NCBI GenBank assembly: GCA_046296295.1 | Contig: JBKBLG010000005.1 | Location: forward strand, 62,001 to 126,000 | Source: UBA10646 sp046296295 | GTDB taxonomy: Bacteria > Bacteroidota > Bacteroidia > Chitinophagales > Chitinophagaceae | Length of the DNA stretch: 64,000 bases | Direction of reading: 5' to 3' | In this document: piece after piece, positions 37,975 through 47,756 of the stretch | Layout: each line of letters starts with the position of its first letter | How positions within the stretch are numbered: the first letter of the stretch is position 1 | The notes under the pieces: generated by a model | Seen by the model: the letters and a program-made list of their open reading frames with translations, nothing else | Told to the model about the DNA's origin: nothing | The model's database searches: none | Position numbers and translations under genes: made by a program

Positions 37975-39501
37975 GTGAAAAAGCCTATTGTTATTGTTGG
38001 AGCAGGTACAGTTGGGTTAATGCTTGCACATGAGTTGGTTTTACAACAACAGAAGGTAATTGTAATTGAAGCAGGTAAAGAAATGTTTGATTTCTTTGAT
38101 AAGGCTGAATATAAAAGTATAGGAAAAGAACATTCAGGTGTTCAGTATGGAAGAGCAAAGGGAGTGGGAGGAACATCTAACTTGTGGGGAGGACAGCTTA
38201 CTGAATTTATACCTGCAGATTTTGAAGCAATTGCATCATATAAACAGCCGTCTTGGCCAATTGATTGGGACGTTATTCAGCATTATTACTCTAAAGTATA
38301 TACAAAATTAGGCTTTACTCCTGCTGTGCCATTCAAGCCACAAATTTTATATTCTAATGAAAAAAACAGCCTAGAAATATTTTGTTCTAGATGGATACCA
38401 CAGCCTAATTTCAAAATGCACTTTTGGAATACTCTTAAAAAATCTGAATTGGTAACTTTCTATACAAATTCAATAGTTAAAAATTTAGAATTCAAGGATA
38501 ATAAATGTATTGCTATAAAGTATTTACATAAAAATGTAATTCATGAGTTAACAGATTTTGAAGATGTAATTCTAGCTAATGGATCAATTGAAATAATTCG
38601 ACTCTTACTTTACAACGTAAAAACAAACAAAGCAGTTCCATTTGCAAGTAATAAAAATATTGGTCTTTATTTTCAAGATCACTTAAACTTCAAAATTGGT
38701 GAAGTTCAAGGTGCTTCAAAAAATTTCTTAAATCGGTTTTCTAATTTTTTTGAAAAACAAGAAAAGTTGCAACCTAAACTGAGAATAAATATTAATAAAA
38801 AAAATTATGCAGATTACCTAGGAGTTTGCGGATTTTTTTCTTATGAATCAAATGTATCTGAGCATATTTATGTGGCAAAACAATTTGCAAAATCGATTCT
38901 AGGTAAAACTCATCAAAAAGTAAAGTTTGTAGATTTATGTAAGATGTTTTTTAAGTTGTTACCTGCACTTCCACAACTTTTCATGCTCGTTTTTAATTAT
39001 GTTAAAAATAATAGAATTTATATACCTTTTAATTCAAAAATAAAATTAATAATAAATACACAACAAATCTCAATAAAAGAGTCTAATGTCTCTATTGAAG
39101 CGGATAATTTTGATAACAATGGATTGCCCAAAGTAATCGTCAACTGGAATATAGATGGAAGAGAGATTGAAGGAATCAAAGTTTTTTGTGAACTTCTGAG
39201 AGCTTACCTAGAAGAGAATAAGCTTGGTATATTAAAATATGATGATTGGTTCGTCAAACAAAAAGTTGAAAATGATAAAAGCTGGATAAATAATGTCACT
39301 GATGTTTATCATCAGGCCGGTGGAGCAATAATGAGTAAAACTTCTGAAGAAGGAGTTGTAGATTTAAATCTTAAAGTTCATAATACTGATAATTTGTATG
39401 TTTGTGGAGCTTGTGTAATGCCAACATCAAGTTATGGTAATATTACATTAACCGCTTTAGCTTTGGCTTTGAGACTAACTGACTATTTGAAAAATAAATA
39501 G
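37975..39501 (+). CDS. GMC-type FAD-dependent oxidoreductase
   Basis: 508 residues, GTG start. The FAD motif PIVIVGAGTVGLMLAHEL opens the protein; GVGGTSNLWGGQL and the C-terminal NNVTDVYHQAGGAIM plus VCGACVMPTSSYGNIT are glucose-methanol-choline oxidoreductase signatures. The substrate is unknown; in a polysaccharide locus it may oxidise a sugar hydroxyl. It follows the aldo/keto reductase by 28 bases, so an oxidise-then-reduce pair acting as an epimerisation is conceivable (inference). Confidence 0.84.
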   Translation: MKKPIVIVGAGTVGLMLAHELVLQQQKVIVIEAGKEMFDFFDKAEYKSIGKEHSGVQYGRAKGVGGTSNLWGGQLTEFIPADFEAIASYKQPSWPIDWDVIQHYYSKVYTKLGFTPAVPFKPQILYSNEKNSLEIFCSRWIPQPNFKMHFWNTLKKSELVTFYTNSIVKNLEFKDNKCIAIKYLHKNVIHELTDFEDVILANGSIEIIRLLLYNVKTNKAVPFASNKNIGLYFQDHLNFKIGEVQGASKNFLNRFSNFFEKQEKLQPKLRININKKNYADYLGVCGFFSYESNVSEHIYVAKQFAKSILGKTHQKVKFVDLCKMFFKLLPALPQLFMLVFNYVKNNRIYIPFNSKIKLIINTQQISIKESNVSIEADNFDNNGLPKVIVNWNIDGREIEGIKVFCELLRAYLEENKLGILKYDDWFVKQKVENDKSWINNVTDVYHQAGGAIMSKTSEEGVVDLNLKVHNTDNLYVCGACVMPTSSYGNITLTALALALRLTDYLKNK

Positions 39502-39555
39502 TCTTGCTATTTAGTGTATTGTAAGCCCAATGAACAAGTAGTTTAGTTTAATAAC

Positions 39556-39654
39556 ATGATGTTCAAATTAGCAATAATCACCACGCATCCGATACAATAC
39601 TATGCACCTGTATTTAAATATTTAACCAATGTTGACATAGCTTTTAAAATTTAA
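39556..39654 (+). pseudogene. Fragment of a glycosyltransferase gene (5' end only)
   Basis: 32 codons, stopping at 39652-39654. They read FKLAIITTHPIQYYAPVFKY..., almost the same as the start of the glycosyltransferase at 40548 (EKLAIITTHPIQYYAPVFKH). Similarity at DNA level extends about 80 bases and then ends abruptly. This is a remnant left by duplication or by insertion of the FkbM gene between the two copies. Confidence 0.8.
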
Positions 39655-39713
39655 ATATTTTTCATATTCATATGTGCTTAATAAAATAGAAATCTAATAA
39701 TAAAATATCACTC

Positions 39714-40520
39714 ATGGGAGAATTCTTTTTTCGTTTGTATCTGTTGTACACAACTAAAATACCTTTAGCAAGAGGTAAATATACCTTTGCAAGAATCTTA
39801 AAGTTCTTTTTTGGTAGCATTTTTGTAACTACAAAATATAATTTCAAAATCAAAGTGTTTCCTACTAGCACACAGGATATGTCTTTTTTCTCTGAAAAGT
39901 CTAATGATGTTATTGTAAATGAAGTATTGAAGTTAAAAAAAGGAGATGTATTTATTGATATTGGTGCTAATATTGGCTTTGTTTCAATATTAGCATCAAA
40001 GCAAGTTGGTGAAAATGGAAAAGTTTTCTCTTTTGAGCCGTCTTTTCGTGAATATGGCAGGCTTATAGACGCCTTGATGATAAATTCTATTGGTAATGTG
40101 CGAGCTTATAATTGTGCAATAGGCGATTTTCAAGGAGAAATTAATTTGTCGGTTTCTAAAATACATACTGGTATCAACAGAATTGGCAAACACAAATTAG
40201 ATAACACTAAAGATTCGGTTCCACAGGTAGTGATTCCAATTTTTCAATTGGATATGCTGTTGGATTATTTAAATAATTCCAAAATTGATTTGATGAAAAT
40301 TGATATTGAAGGTGCAGAGTTTCATGCATTAAAAGGGGCAACTCAGTTACTGAAAAATGGTGTCATAAAAAAAATTGTAATCGAGATAACACCAAAATTT
40401 TTAAGAGAGTTTGGAGTAATAAAAGAAGATATATACAATTTTCTGAAGTTATATAAATATTACCCATTAGTAAATTCTGATGAATGGCAGTATGATGAAA
40501 TATTCGAATTAAGATATTAG
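39714..40520 (+). CDS. FkbM-family SAM-dependent methyltransferase
   Basis: 268 residues. FkbM signatures: DVFIDIGANIGFVSILA (motif I), VFSFEPSFREYGRL and IDLMKIDIEGAEFHALKGA. These enzymes O-methylate sugars or polyketides; here a sugar of the surface glycan is the natural guess. The N-terminal basic region (about 1-45) is amphipathic and may touch the membrane. It lies between a truncated 5' copy and the intact copy of the same glycosyltransferase, so it was likely inserted there during locus rearrangement. Confidence 0.85.
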   Translation: MGEFFFRLYLLYTTKIPLARGKYTFARILKFFFGSIFVTTKYNFKIKVFPTSTQDMSFFSEKSNDVIVNEVLKLKKGDVFIDIGANIGFVSILASKQVGENGKVFSFEPSFREYGRLIDALMINSIGNVRAYNCAIGDFQGEINLSVSKIHTGINRIGKHKLDNTKDSVPQVVIPIFQLDMLLDYLNNSKIDLMKIDIEGAEFHALKGATQLLKNGVIKKIVIEITPKFLREFGVIKEDIYNFLKLYKYYPLVNSDEWQYDEIFELRY

Positions 40521-40547
40521 TAAAATCAAATTAAATAATAAAATTTA

Positions 40548-41720
40548 TTGGAAAAACTAGCCATCATCACCACACACCCTATACAGTACTATGCACCTGT
40601 ATTTAAGCATTTAACCAATAATGGTATTGCTTGTAAAGTGTTTTATACTTGGGGTAAAGGTGGTTTACAAGGTAAATACGATCCCAATTTTGGTAAAACC
40701 ATTGAATGGGATATTCCTTTATTAGATGGATACGAGTATGAGTTTTGTGAAAACACTGCAACAAAGCCGGGTTCTCATCATTTTAAAGGCATCATCAATC
40801 CCAAACTTATCGCATCTATACAAGCTTATAAAGCCACCCATTTGTTGGTATTTGGTTGGAATTTTCAATCGCATTTAAAAGTATTACGCCATTTTAAAGG
40901 TAAAATTCCAATTTTATTTAGAGGCGATTCTACCTTATTAGATACAACTTCTTTTCCTAAAAAAATATTGCGTAAATTATTACTCACGTGGATATATAAA
41001 CATGTAGATATAGCTTTATATGTAGGAGAAGCCAATAAGCAGTATTATCAATATTGTGGTTTAACAGAACAGCAATTGGTATTTGCTCCACATGCTATAG
41101 ATAATCAACGTTTTGCTACAACGAATGCTCAACAAGCAGCATTTATACAAGCAACACATGCACAATTTAATATTGCTTCAACAGATCGGGTAATTGTTTT
41201 TTGTGGTAAGTTTCAGCCTAAAAAAAATCCATTGTTGTTGGTACAAGCGTTTCAGCAAGTGGCAAAGCAAAACCATCATTTAATTTTAGTGGGTAATGGT
41301 GTGTTAGAAGAACAGTTAAAATTAGCAGCAAAGGAAAATAGCAACATTCATTTTTTACCTTTTCAAAATCAATCGTTCATGCCTGCTGTATATCGTTTAG
41401 GACAAATATTTTGTTTGCCTTCTCAAGGTCCTGGGGAAACTTGGGGCTTAGCAGTAAATGAAGCAATGGCTTGTGCAAGAGTAGTATTGGTAAGTAACAA
41501 ATGTGGTTGTGCTGATAATTTAGTTCATAATGGGGAAAATGGCTTTGTATTTGAGAGCGGTAATTCTCAGAATTTACGCCAACGATTGAATCAACTACTC
41601 AATTGCGATGATTCTACTTTAATTAAAATGGGCAATGATTCATATCGAATGATTCAAGATTGGAGTTTCGATGCAATTGTAGAAAGCGTAAAGGAAAGGA
41701 TGGGAAGATGGAAGGTTTAG
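40548..41720 (+). CDS. Glycosyltransferase family 4
   Basis: 390 residues from a TTG start (EKLAIITTHPIQYYAPVFKHL). The C-terminal domain has IVFCGKFQPKKNPLLLVQAF and PSQGPGETWGLAVNEAMAC, a group 1 nucleotide-sugar site. The N-terminal motif THPIQYYAP marks a distinct GT4 subgroup. It is more G+C-rich than the FkbM gene before it. Its 5' end is duplicated at 39556-39654. It is followed by a 500-base non-coding stretch, a likely module boundary. Confidence 0.85.
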   Translation: MEKLAIITTHPIQYYAPVFKHLTNNGIACKVFYTWGKGGLQGKYDPNFGKTIEWDIPLLDGYEYEFCENTATKPGSHHFKGIINPKLIASIQAYKATHLLVFGWNFQSHLKVLRHFKGKIPILFRGDSTLLDTTSFPKKILRKLLLTWIYKHVDIALYVGEANKQYYQYCGLTEQQLVFAPHAIDNQRFATTNAQQAAFIQATHAQFNIASTDRVIVFCGKFQPKKNPLLLVQAFQQVAKQNHHLILVGNGVLEEQLKLAAKENSNIHFLPFQNQSFMPAVYRLGQIFCLPSQGPGETWGLAVNEAMACARVVLVSNKCGCADNLVHNGENGFVFESGNSQNLRQRLNQLLNCDDSTLIKMGNDSYRMIQDWSFDAIVESVKERMGRWKV

Positions 41721-42247
41721 TGTTTATGTATCTTTAGGATATCTTAAGTTGTAATTGAGTAGTGAATTATAAAGACTGACTAAGCCTTGGGAATTACACT
41801 TAGTCTAATTAATTTATTTATATTAGCATATAAACTTATTTTTTAAAGGTAAACACTACAATTTCTAAATAATAAGTTGTTTAAAAATAAGTTGTCACCA
41901 TCAGTTCAATTTGTAGTTAAATTAAGGTTCGTTGCTATTGAAGATACTCAAAAAGAAATTTTTTCATTGATAATGAACACATTTTGAATGGATACAAAAT
42001 GATTAGAAGTTATTTTCTAAAAAAGTAGTCAAGGTTTCATTATTGCCCTATCTGATGCTTTAGTGTCAAACTATACACCAACTGTAGCATATTGGGTTCT
42101 TATATTTATTTTGATAGTATAATCCCTAAACAATAGATTTAAACTGATTGATATAGTGGGTTCATTGAATATTTTACTTGGAATTTAATTTATTTTAAAT
42201 TGTTATTATCCAATGCACTTAATTTACTAGTGCATCAACACCTAAGT
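41721..42247. other. Non-coding AT-rich stretch between glycan modules
   Basis: 527 bases without a supported gene. There are poly-A/T tracts and short frames; one of about 25 codons ending near 42121 has a hydrophobic end (TVAYWVLIFILIV) and could be a decayed membrane-protein remnant. No hairpin terminator, RNA gene or copy of the short repeat was seen. Confidence 0.45.
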
Positions 42248-43360
42248 ATGAAAGAAAAAAGAAGAATTTTAGCAATTGTAAGTGCAAGCTATTTCTTTGG
42301 TGCAGAGAAGATAAGTCTTGATGTTTTTAAAGGCTTAAAAAATAATGGTTTTAGCATACATTGTATAGTAAGTGGTTGGAATGATGGTGACTTTATTGAA
42401 AGATTAAAAAAAAATGGAATTAGCTACACAGAAGTAAAATTGGGCTGGTACTATATAAGTAAGCTCTCTTGGACCTTAGACTCTTTAATCCACTACCCTG
42501 GGGCAATTTTAGATTTTATTAAGACTAAACAAAGTTTTATACCACACTTATATTACACAATTTCTTATAGACAATTGGTGTTGCTATTTCCTCTAATACC
42601 ATCATCATCCGTTATCTACAATGTACAAGATTCAAACGCAGAATCTAGATTGAGTAAGTTCTTTTTGAAGTTAGTTGACATTAAAGTTAAAAAATACATA
42701 GCATGTTCTAATTATATAAAAAATGATTTAATTAAATGTGGTATAGACGCTAATAAAATTCATGTAATCCACAATGGTGTTGAAATCTTAGAGAAAAAAA
42801 GTGTATTTAGTAATGAAATACTAACTTTAGGAATTGTAGGTCAGGTTATACCTCGAAAAGGTCACAAGGTGTTAATTGAAGCATTGCGTTGCTTACATGA
42901 GCGAGGTGTAAATCTAAATCTCAAAATTGTAGGTACGGGCGATGTAAATTTTACTAAAGAAATTGAGTACCTAGTGCATCAGTATGGTCTTGAGAATTCA
43001 GTATCTTGGAGTGGTTTTGTAAAAAATTATTCTGAAATATACGCAGGAATAGATATTTTGATTGCACCTACTCAAAACGAGGAACCATTCGGATTAATTG
43101 CGGCAGAAGCTAATATGTTTGGTATTCCGGTAATTGTATCAAATAAAGGTGGCTTGACAGAAATAATAGAAGATGGGTATAATGGATATAGATTTAATGC
43201 GGATGATGCTGAAGACCTAGCTTGTAAAATTCTTCTACTGCATGAGGACAGGCAAAAAATGAAATTGATGGGATTGAATGGAAGAGAAAAGGTAATATCT
43301 AATTTTTCTTTTGAAAGGATGAATAAAAGTGTTTTGGAATTAATCAATGAGCAATTTTAA
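42248..43360 (+). CDS. Glycosyltransferase family 4
   Basis: 370 residues from the ATG at 42248; an upstream TTG at 42200 would add an unlikely 16-residue leader. Starts RILAIVSASYFFGAEKISLDVF. The donor-site half has LTLGIVGQVIPRKGHKVLIEAL, PTQNEEPFGLIAAEANMFGIP (EX7E) and a GYRFNADD tail, all typical. Substrate unknown. It opens the second glycosyltransferase module after the long gap. Confidence 0.87.
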   Translation: MKEKRRILAIVSASYFFGAEKISLDVFKGLKNNGFSIHCIVSGWNDGDFIERLKKNGISYTEVKLGWYYISKLSWTLDSLIHYPGAILDFIKTKQSFIPHLYYTISYRQLVLLFPLIPSSSVIYNVQDSNAESRLSKFFLKLVDIKVKKYIACSNYIKNDLIKCGIDANKIHVIHNGVEILEKKSVFSNEILTLGIVGQVIPRKGHKVLIEALRCLHERGVNLNLKIVGTGDVNFTKEIEYLVHQYGLENSVSWSGFVKNYSEIYAGIDILIAPTQNEEPFGLIAAEANMFGIPVIVSNKGGLTEIIEDGYNGYRFNADDAEDLACKILLLHEDRQKMKLMGLNGREKVISNFSFERMNKSVLELINEQF

Positions 43361-43383
43361 TTTAATAGTTAATAGATTATAAC

Positions 43384-44475
43384 TTGAAGAATCGGATAAT
43401 TTTCTTATGTAACGCTGAGGAAGAAACAAGAGAAAGAGCTGGTTATGCAAGTGCATTTAGAAGTTTGGGATATGAAATTGTTTTTGTAGGAGATGAACAT
43501 TCATTTGATCGAAACATAAATGCTTATGAGGATGAAATTTTTTGTATAATCCATCCAGATCCTCTTCTATCTTTTCATACCATAAATCTATGGAACTATG
43601 ATATTCCAAATATTATATTTCAATTTGACACTTATACTTTAGTAGATCAAAGAATTGAAGCATCAAAGCCTTATGATATTCAGGTGGTTTGTCATGCTGG
43701 TTATGCAAATTTGTATAATGAAAGAGGGTGCAAAAACGTAATTACATTGCCGCATTGTATTGATAATACGATGTTTCAAAAAAATGATCTGAAGATTACA
43801 AATCAAAGAAAATTAGATATTGGCTGGGTTGGCCGTTACGACGCTCATTTTTACAAATTTCGAAGAGAAGTACTTCGTGTTTTACAATCGAGTAATTGGA
43901 ATATGAATAACCCTAAAATCAATTATTCATGGCGAGAAATGTTTGAAATTTTTTTAAACAGTAAGGCTGTGGTAAATGCAAGTAGAGATGATTTTGATTG
44001 TGATGCCAATTTGCGTTGTTTCGAGGCAATGGGCTGCGGAGCGTTGCTTTTTACAAAATTACCCTCTGAGCTTTCTGAATTTGGATATAAAGATGGTATT
44101 CATTTTGTAGGCTATGAAACCATAGATGATCTCATTAATAAATTAGACTATTATTTAAATAATCAAGTTGAACGGGAGTTGATTGCAGATAGAGGAAAAA
44201 AAATTACACTGGAGAAGCATACTTACTTGAATAGGTGCCAAGCTATAATAAATTACATTAACAGTCACGGTAATTCTATAATAAGTGCAAACAACTTTAG
44301 GAACTTAACGTTTAAAAATAAATGGTACCACATATATTTTTCACATTATAAAGATGCGAACCTAAAATGGATTTTAACTTCATTTTTTAATAACTCTTTT
44401 AAAAATCAAATTCTTTTATTACCAAGAACACTTTGTATTACACTTAGGATAATAAAAAGACGTTTGTTTAATTAA
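43384..44475 (+). CDS. CgeB-like/GT-B glycosyltransferase
   Basis: 363 residues from a TTG start (KNRIIFLCNAEEETRERAGYASAF). The C-terminal part resembles the CgeB/Glyco_trans_1_2 type: GWVGRYDAHFYKFRREVLR, VVNASRDDFDCDANLRCFEAMGCG, then LDYYLNNQVERELIADRG. The DANLRCFEAMGCGAL stretch is the key signature. The acceptor is unknown. The C-terminal 70 residues beyond the catalytic domain are basic and aromatic, perhaps membrane-associated. Confidence 0.78.
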   Translation: MKNRIIFLCNAEEETRERAGYASAFRSLGYEIVFVGDEHSFDRNINAYEDEIFCIIHPDPLLSFHTINLWNYDIPNIIFQFDTYTLVDQRIEASKPYDIQVVCHAGYANLYNERGCKNVITLPHCIDNTMFQKNDLKITNQRKLDIGWVGRYDAHFYKFRREVLRVLQSSNWNMNNPKINYSWREMFEIFLNSKAVVNASRDDFDCDANLRCFEAMGCGALLFTKLPSELSEFGYKDGIHFVGYETIDDLINKLDYYLNNQVERELIADRGKKITLEKHTYLNRCQAIINYINSHGNSIISANNFRNLTFKNKWYHIYFSHYKDANLKWILTSFFNNSFKNQILLLPRTLCITLRIIKRRLFN

Positions 44476-44482
44476 TCTAAAG

Positions 44483-45853
44483 ATGTTATACTTTATTATA
44501 ACTGCTCTTTTTTTTATTCTTTTTTCAGCGCAACCCTTATTGGTGCTTTATAGTTTTGCTCTACTATTCACATTACATAGATTATTCTGGCGTGATAAAG
44601 AACCCAAAACCATCTTTTTTGGTCTTTTATTGTTTTGGTTGTCTCTTACTGTAAAAGTCTTTTACTCTGACCTTAGTGGGTTAAATTATGAGTCATTGTC
44701 TGAGAGCCCCAACATAGTGCAAACTGCGTATGTCTCATTATTAGGACTTACACTTTTTGCTAGTGGTATATTCTTAGGTATAAGATTTAAAAATAAATCA
44801 TCTGGATCGGTCAAGTATTTAATTAGTCAACCGCAAATATTTGATATTAGAAAAGTTGTGTTAGTATATCTGGCAACTATTTTATTCAAGATTTTTTTGG
44901 GCTCTATACTTTTTGCTATACCAAGCTTAAGCCAAATGATAAATGCGGTATTATTGCTAAGAGAGGGTTTTGTTTTCTTACTAATTTATGTTTATTATCA
45001 CCAGAGGAAGTCGCTTTTATTTCCACTTCTTTTTATTTCTATTGAAATAATGCTTGGCTTTGTCAGTTATTTCTCAAGTTTTAAGGATACCATTATATTA
45101 GTCCTCATATCAATTACTTACTTTAATATTTCACTAGATGGTAAAAAAATATTTATTCTTTCAATTTTATCTGGATTATGTTTATATCTTCTTTTAATAT
45201 GGCAAGCGGTAAAGAGTGACTACCGAAATTTTTTAAGTGGTGGAGAAAGAGCCCAGGTGGTTACTGTAGACAGAGCCACTGCCTTCTCTCAGTTTATCGA
45301 ATTAGCAAGCAAAGCCAATATTAATAATGCGGACTTATGGTACGCGTCAATAGACAGGCTTTCGTATATAGAATTCTTTTCTCAAGCGACTGATAATGTT
45401 CCAAAGGTTATACCTCATGAAAATGGGAAATTGTGGTTAAACAATGTTGAGCACGTATTAGTTCCTAGATTTCTGAATCCTAATAAGCCTCCAATTGATG
45501 ATAGTAAAATGGTTAACAAGTATGCAACACGCAAGGTTGCAGCAGCCGAAGACGGAGCAAGTTTTAGTTTAGGTTTTTTGGCTGAAAGCTATATAGACTT
45601 TGGTTACTTTTTTATGTACCTACCAATTTTTTTTGTGGGATTATTGTTTGGCTTAATATACTCTTTCATTTATAATCGTTCATACAATTATGTTTGGGGC
45701 CACGCTTTTACAACACCTTTATGGGTCTATTTCAACTGCAGTGGCACGCCTGGCACTAAAATATTAGGATGGTTGGTTTGGTATAGTGTTATTTTTATAT
45801 TGATTAATAGGTACTTAGTACCTAAAATAGATCTGTATCTACGAAAACAGTGA
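44483..45853 (+). CDS. Polytopic membrane protein, Wzy-like oligosaccharide repeat-unit polymerase
   Basis: 456 residues with about ten to twelve hydrophobic spans and one long hydrophilic loop (about 250-350: SGGERAQVVTVDRATAFSQFIELASKA onward), the layout of O-antigen polymerases. Sequence identity in this group is always low, so the call rests on topology and context among glycosyltransferases. If right, repeat units are polymerised at the periplasmic face, which sits oddly with the Wzm/Wzt exporter, since no Wzx flippase is visible. Confidence 0.7.
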   Translation: MLYFIITALFFILFSAQPLLVLYSFALLFTLHRLFWRDKEPKTIFFGLLLFWLSLTVKVFYSDLSGLNYESLSESPNIVQTAYVSLLGLTLFASGIFLGIRFKNKSSGSVKYLISQPQIFDIRKVVLVYLATILFKIFLGSILFAIPSLSQMINAVLLLREGFVFLLIYVYYHQRKSLLFPLLFISIEIMLGFVSYFSSFKDTIILVLISITYFNISLDGKKIFILSILSGLCLYLLLIWQAVKSDYRNFLSGGERAQVVTVDRATAFSQFIELASKANINNADLWYASIDRLSYIEFFSQATDNVPKVIPHENGKLWLNNVEHVLVPRFLNPNKPPIDDSKMVNKYATRKVAAAEDGASFSLGFLAESYIDFGYFFMYLPIFFVGLLFGLIYSFIYNRSYNYVWGHAFTTPLWVYFNCSGTPGTKILGWLVWYSVIFILINRYLVPKIDLYLRKQ

Positions 45854-45883
45854 TGAGTTGAACCTATTATTTGTGGGACATAA

Positions 45884-47017
45884 ATGAAAGCTCTTTTTAT
45901 TTATAATTATTTTTATCCTGCTTTTAAAGCAGGGGGGCCAGTACAGTCTTTACACAATCTTGTTAAGTTACTTGCAAGTAAGTTAGAAGTAAATATATAT
46001 ACAAGTTGTTTTGACTTGAACGATAAGTTGCCGCTTGGAAATGTGGTTTCAGATCAATGGGTGCCGTTAGTTTTTAGTAAAAATGAAGATAAAATACAAG
46101 TATTCTATAGCAAGAAAACTAGCTTCAAAAGTGTAATTAGCGACAGGTGCTTTGAATGCGTATATCTAAATGGTATCTTCGGGTATGAATTTTTCTTAGA
46201 GCCATTCGTATGGGCAAAGCGAAATAATAAAAGAATAGTTATTGCTCCTAGGGGAATGTTACAAAGGGGCGCCCTTGCAAGTAAGTTTTTAAAGAAGCTT
46301 ATATACCTAAAGCTATTGAAATACAGTGGTTTGTTAAATGGCGTAATTTGGCATGCAACTGACAATACAGAAGCAGCTGATATAGAAGCTTATGTTGGGA
46401 AAGGAGCTACTATTGAGATTGTTCCTAATATTCCGAAACCCCCAGTCTATACAGTACAGAATAATACTAAAGATTTTTTTAAATTAAGATTGGTGTATAT
46501 ATCTTTAGTGTCTGAAAAAAAAAATCTCTTGACCTCTATTGAAGCTGTGATCAGGACGAAAAGTAATGTTTCACTTGATATATATGGCCCAATTAAAGAC
46601 GCCGACTATTGGAATAAATGTCTCCGTCTTATAAAAGAAAATCCAAGAAGAATAGCATATAAAGGTGATGTACTTCCAGAAAAAGTACAAAATGTTTTTA
46701 GCTTGTATGATGCCTCACTTTTTCTAACAAAGGGCGAAAATTTTGGTCATGCACTGTATGAATGTTTAAGTGTTGGTCGCCCCCTAATTACAAGTTATTA
46801 TACACCATGGAATGACTTAAAAAATCATAAAGCGGGCTGGAATATTAATATCCATGATAGTATAGATGCCATATCACAAATTCTAGATAGTATAGCTGCT
46901 TTAGATGCAGAAGAATTTAGTGATTACTGCAATGGTGCTCATATGCTAGCAGTAAAACATTATGAAGAATTAGATCCTATGGAAAAGTATCTAAAGTTAT
47001 TTGGTAACCATAGTTAA
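45884..47017 (+). CDS. Glycosyltransferase family 4
   Basis: 377 residues. The N-terminus ALFIYNYFYPAFKAGGPVQSLHNLV has the GGP motif of GT4 enzymes. APRGMLQRGALASKFLKK is a familiar stretch of a colanic-acid-type subgroup, and the donor half has GENFGHALYECLSVGRPLITS. Substrate unknown. It is followed 40 bases on by a WcaF-like acetyltransferase, and the pair is commonly linked in such loci. Confidence 0.86.
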   Translation: MKALFIYNYFYPAFKAGGPVQSLHNLVKLLASKLEVNIYTSCFDLNDKLPLGNVVSDQWVPLVFSKNEDKIQVFYSKKTSFKSVISDRCFECVYLNGIFGYEFFLEPFVWAKRNNKRIVIAPRGMLQRGALASKFLKKLIYLKLLKYSGLLNGVIWHATDNTEAADIEAYVGKGATIEIVPNIPKPPVYTVQNNTKDFFKLRLVYISLVSEKKNLLTSIEAVIRTKSNVSLDIYGPIKDADYWNKCLRLIKENPRRIAYKGDVLPEKVQNVFSLYDASLFLTKGENFGHALYECLSVGRPLITSYYTPWNDLKNHKAGWNINIHDSIDAISQILDSIAALDAEEFSDYCNGAHMLAVKHYEELDPMEKYLKLFGNHS

Positions 47018-47057
47018 TGACGATTTTTTTTAATTACAAGGAAACATCTTTAACTTA

Positions 47058-47600
47058 ATGCAAGCGTTGGCTACATTCAATAATAACTGGTACAAACCAG
47101 GAAGCCGCATCAAAATTTTAATTTGGATGTTAGTTCAAGCCATTTTCTTCAATCATTCCCTTGCTGTGGGCTATGATTTAAAAATAAGGCTATTAAAATT
47201 ATTTGGAGCTACTATTGGTAAGGGTGTTATTATCAAACCTAATGTGCAAATTAAGTATCCTTGGTTGTTAACAGTTGGCGATTATTCATGGATTGGCGAG
47301 TATGTATGGATAGATAATTTGGCAAAAGTCACCATAGAAGATAATGTTTGTATCTCTCAAGGTGCTTATTTATTAACGGGTAACCACAATTATAAAAAAA
47401 CTACGTTCGACCTAATCGTGAAGCCAATCATCATTAGGCAAGGAGCTTGGATAGGAGCAAAGTCAATAGTATGCCCAGGTGTAACAGTTCATAGTAATGC
47501 CATTTTAACAGTAGGTTCGGTTGCGACGAGTAACTTAGAGCAAGATGGCATTTATCAAGGGAATCCTGCCGAATTAATAAGAAAGAGAAAATTGGAGTAA
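47058..47600 (+). CDS. wcaF: WcaF-like colanic-acid-type O-acetyltransferase
   Basis: 180 residues. The N-terminus FNNNWYKPGSRIKILIWMLV is the WcaF family hallmark, followed by left-handed beta-helix repeats (IGKGVIIKPNVQIKYPW, VGDYSWIGEYVWIDN, IEDNVCISQGAYLLTGNHN) and the end YQGNPAELIRKR. It acetylates a sugar of the exopolysaccharide. A 156-base gap then leads to genes with a more native base composition. Confidence 0.87.
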   Translation: MQALATFNNNWYKPGSRIKILIWMLVQAIFFNHSLAVGYDLKIRLLKLFGATIGKGVIIKPNVQIKYPWLLTVGDYSWIGEYVWIDNLAKVTIEDNVCISQGAYLLTGNHNYKKTTFDLIVKPIIIRQGAWIGAKSIVCPGVTVHSNAILTVGSVATSNLEQDGIYQGNPAELIRKRKLE

Positions 47601-47756
47601 ATACGCTTCTTCTTGGTTATCATCACTTCGAAAACATCATCATTGAACGATAAAAACATCAATACTAACTTTTTATAAGTTTAAAATCCGATTTAATTAA
47701 ACAACTTTGTATTAATGCTATCTTAAGGTTTATTTTCATTTCCTGTTTATCTGCTT

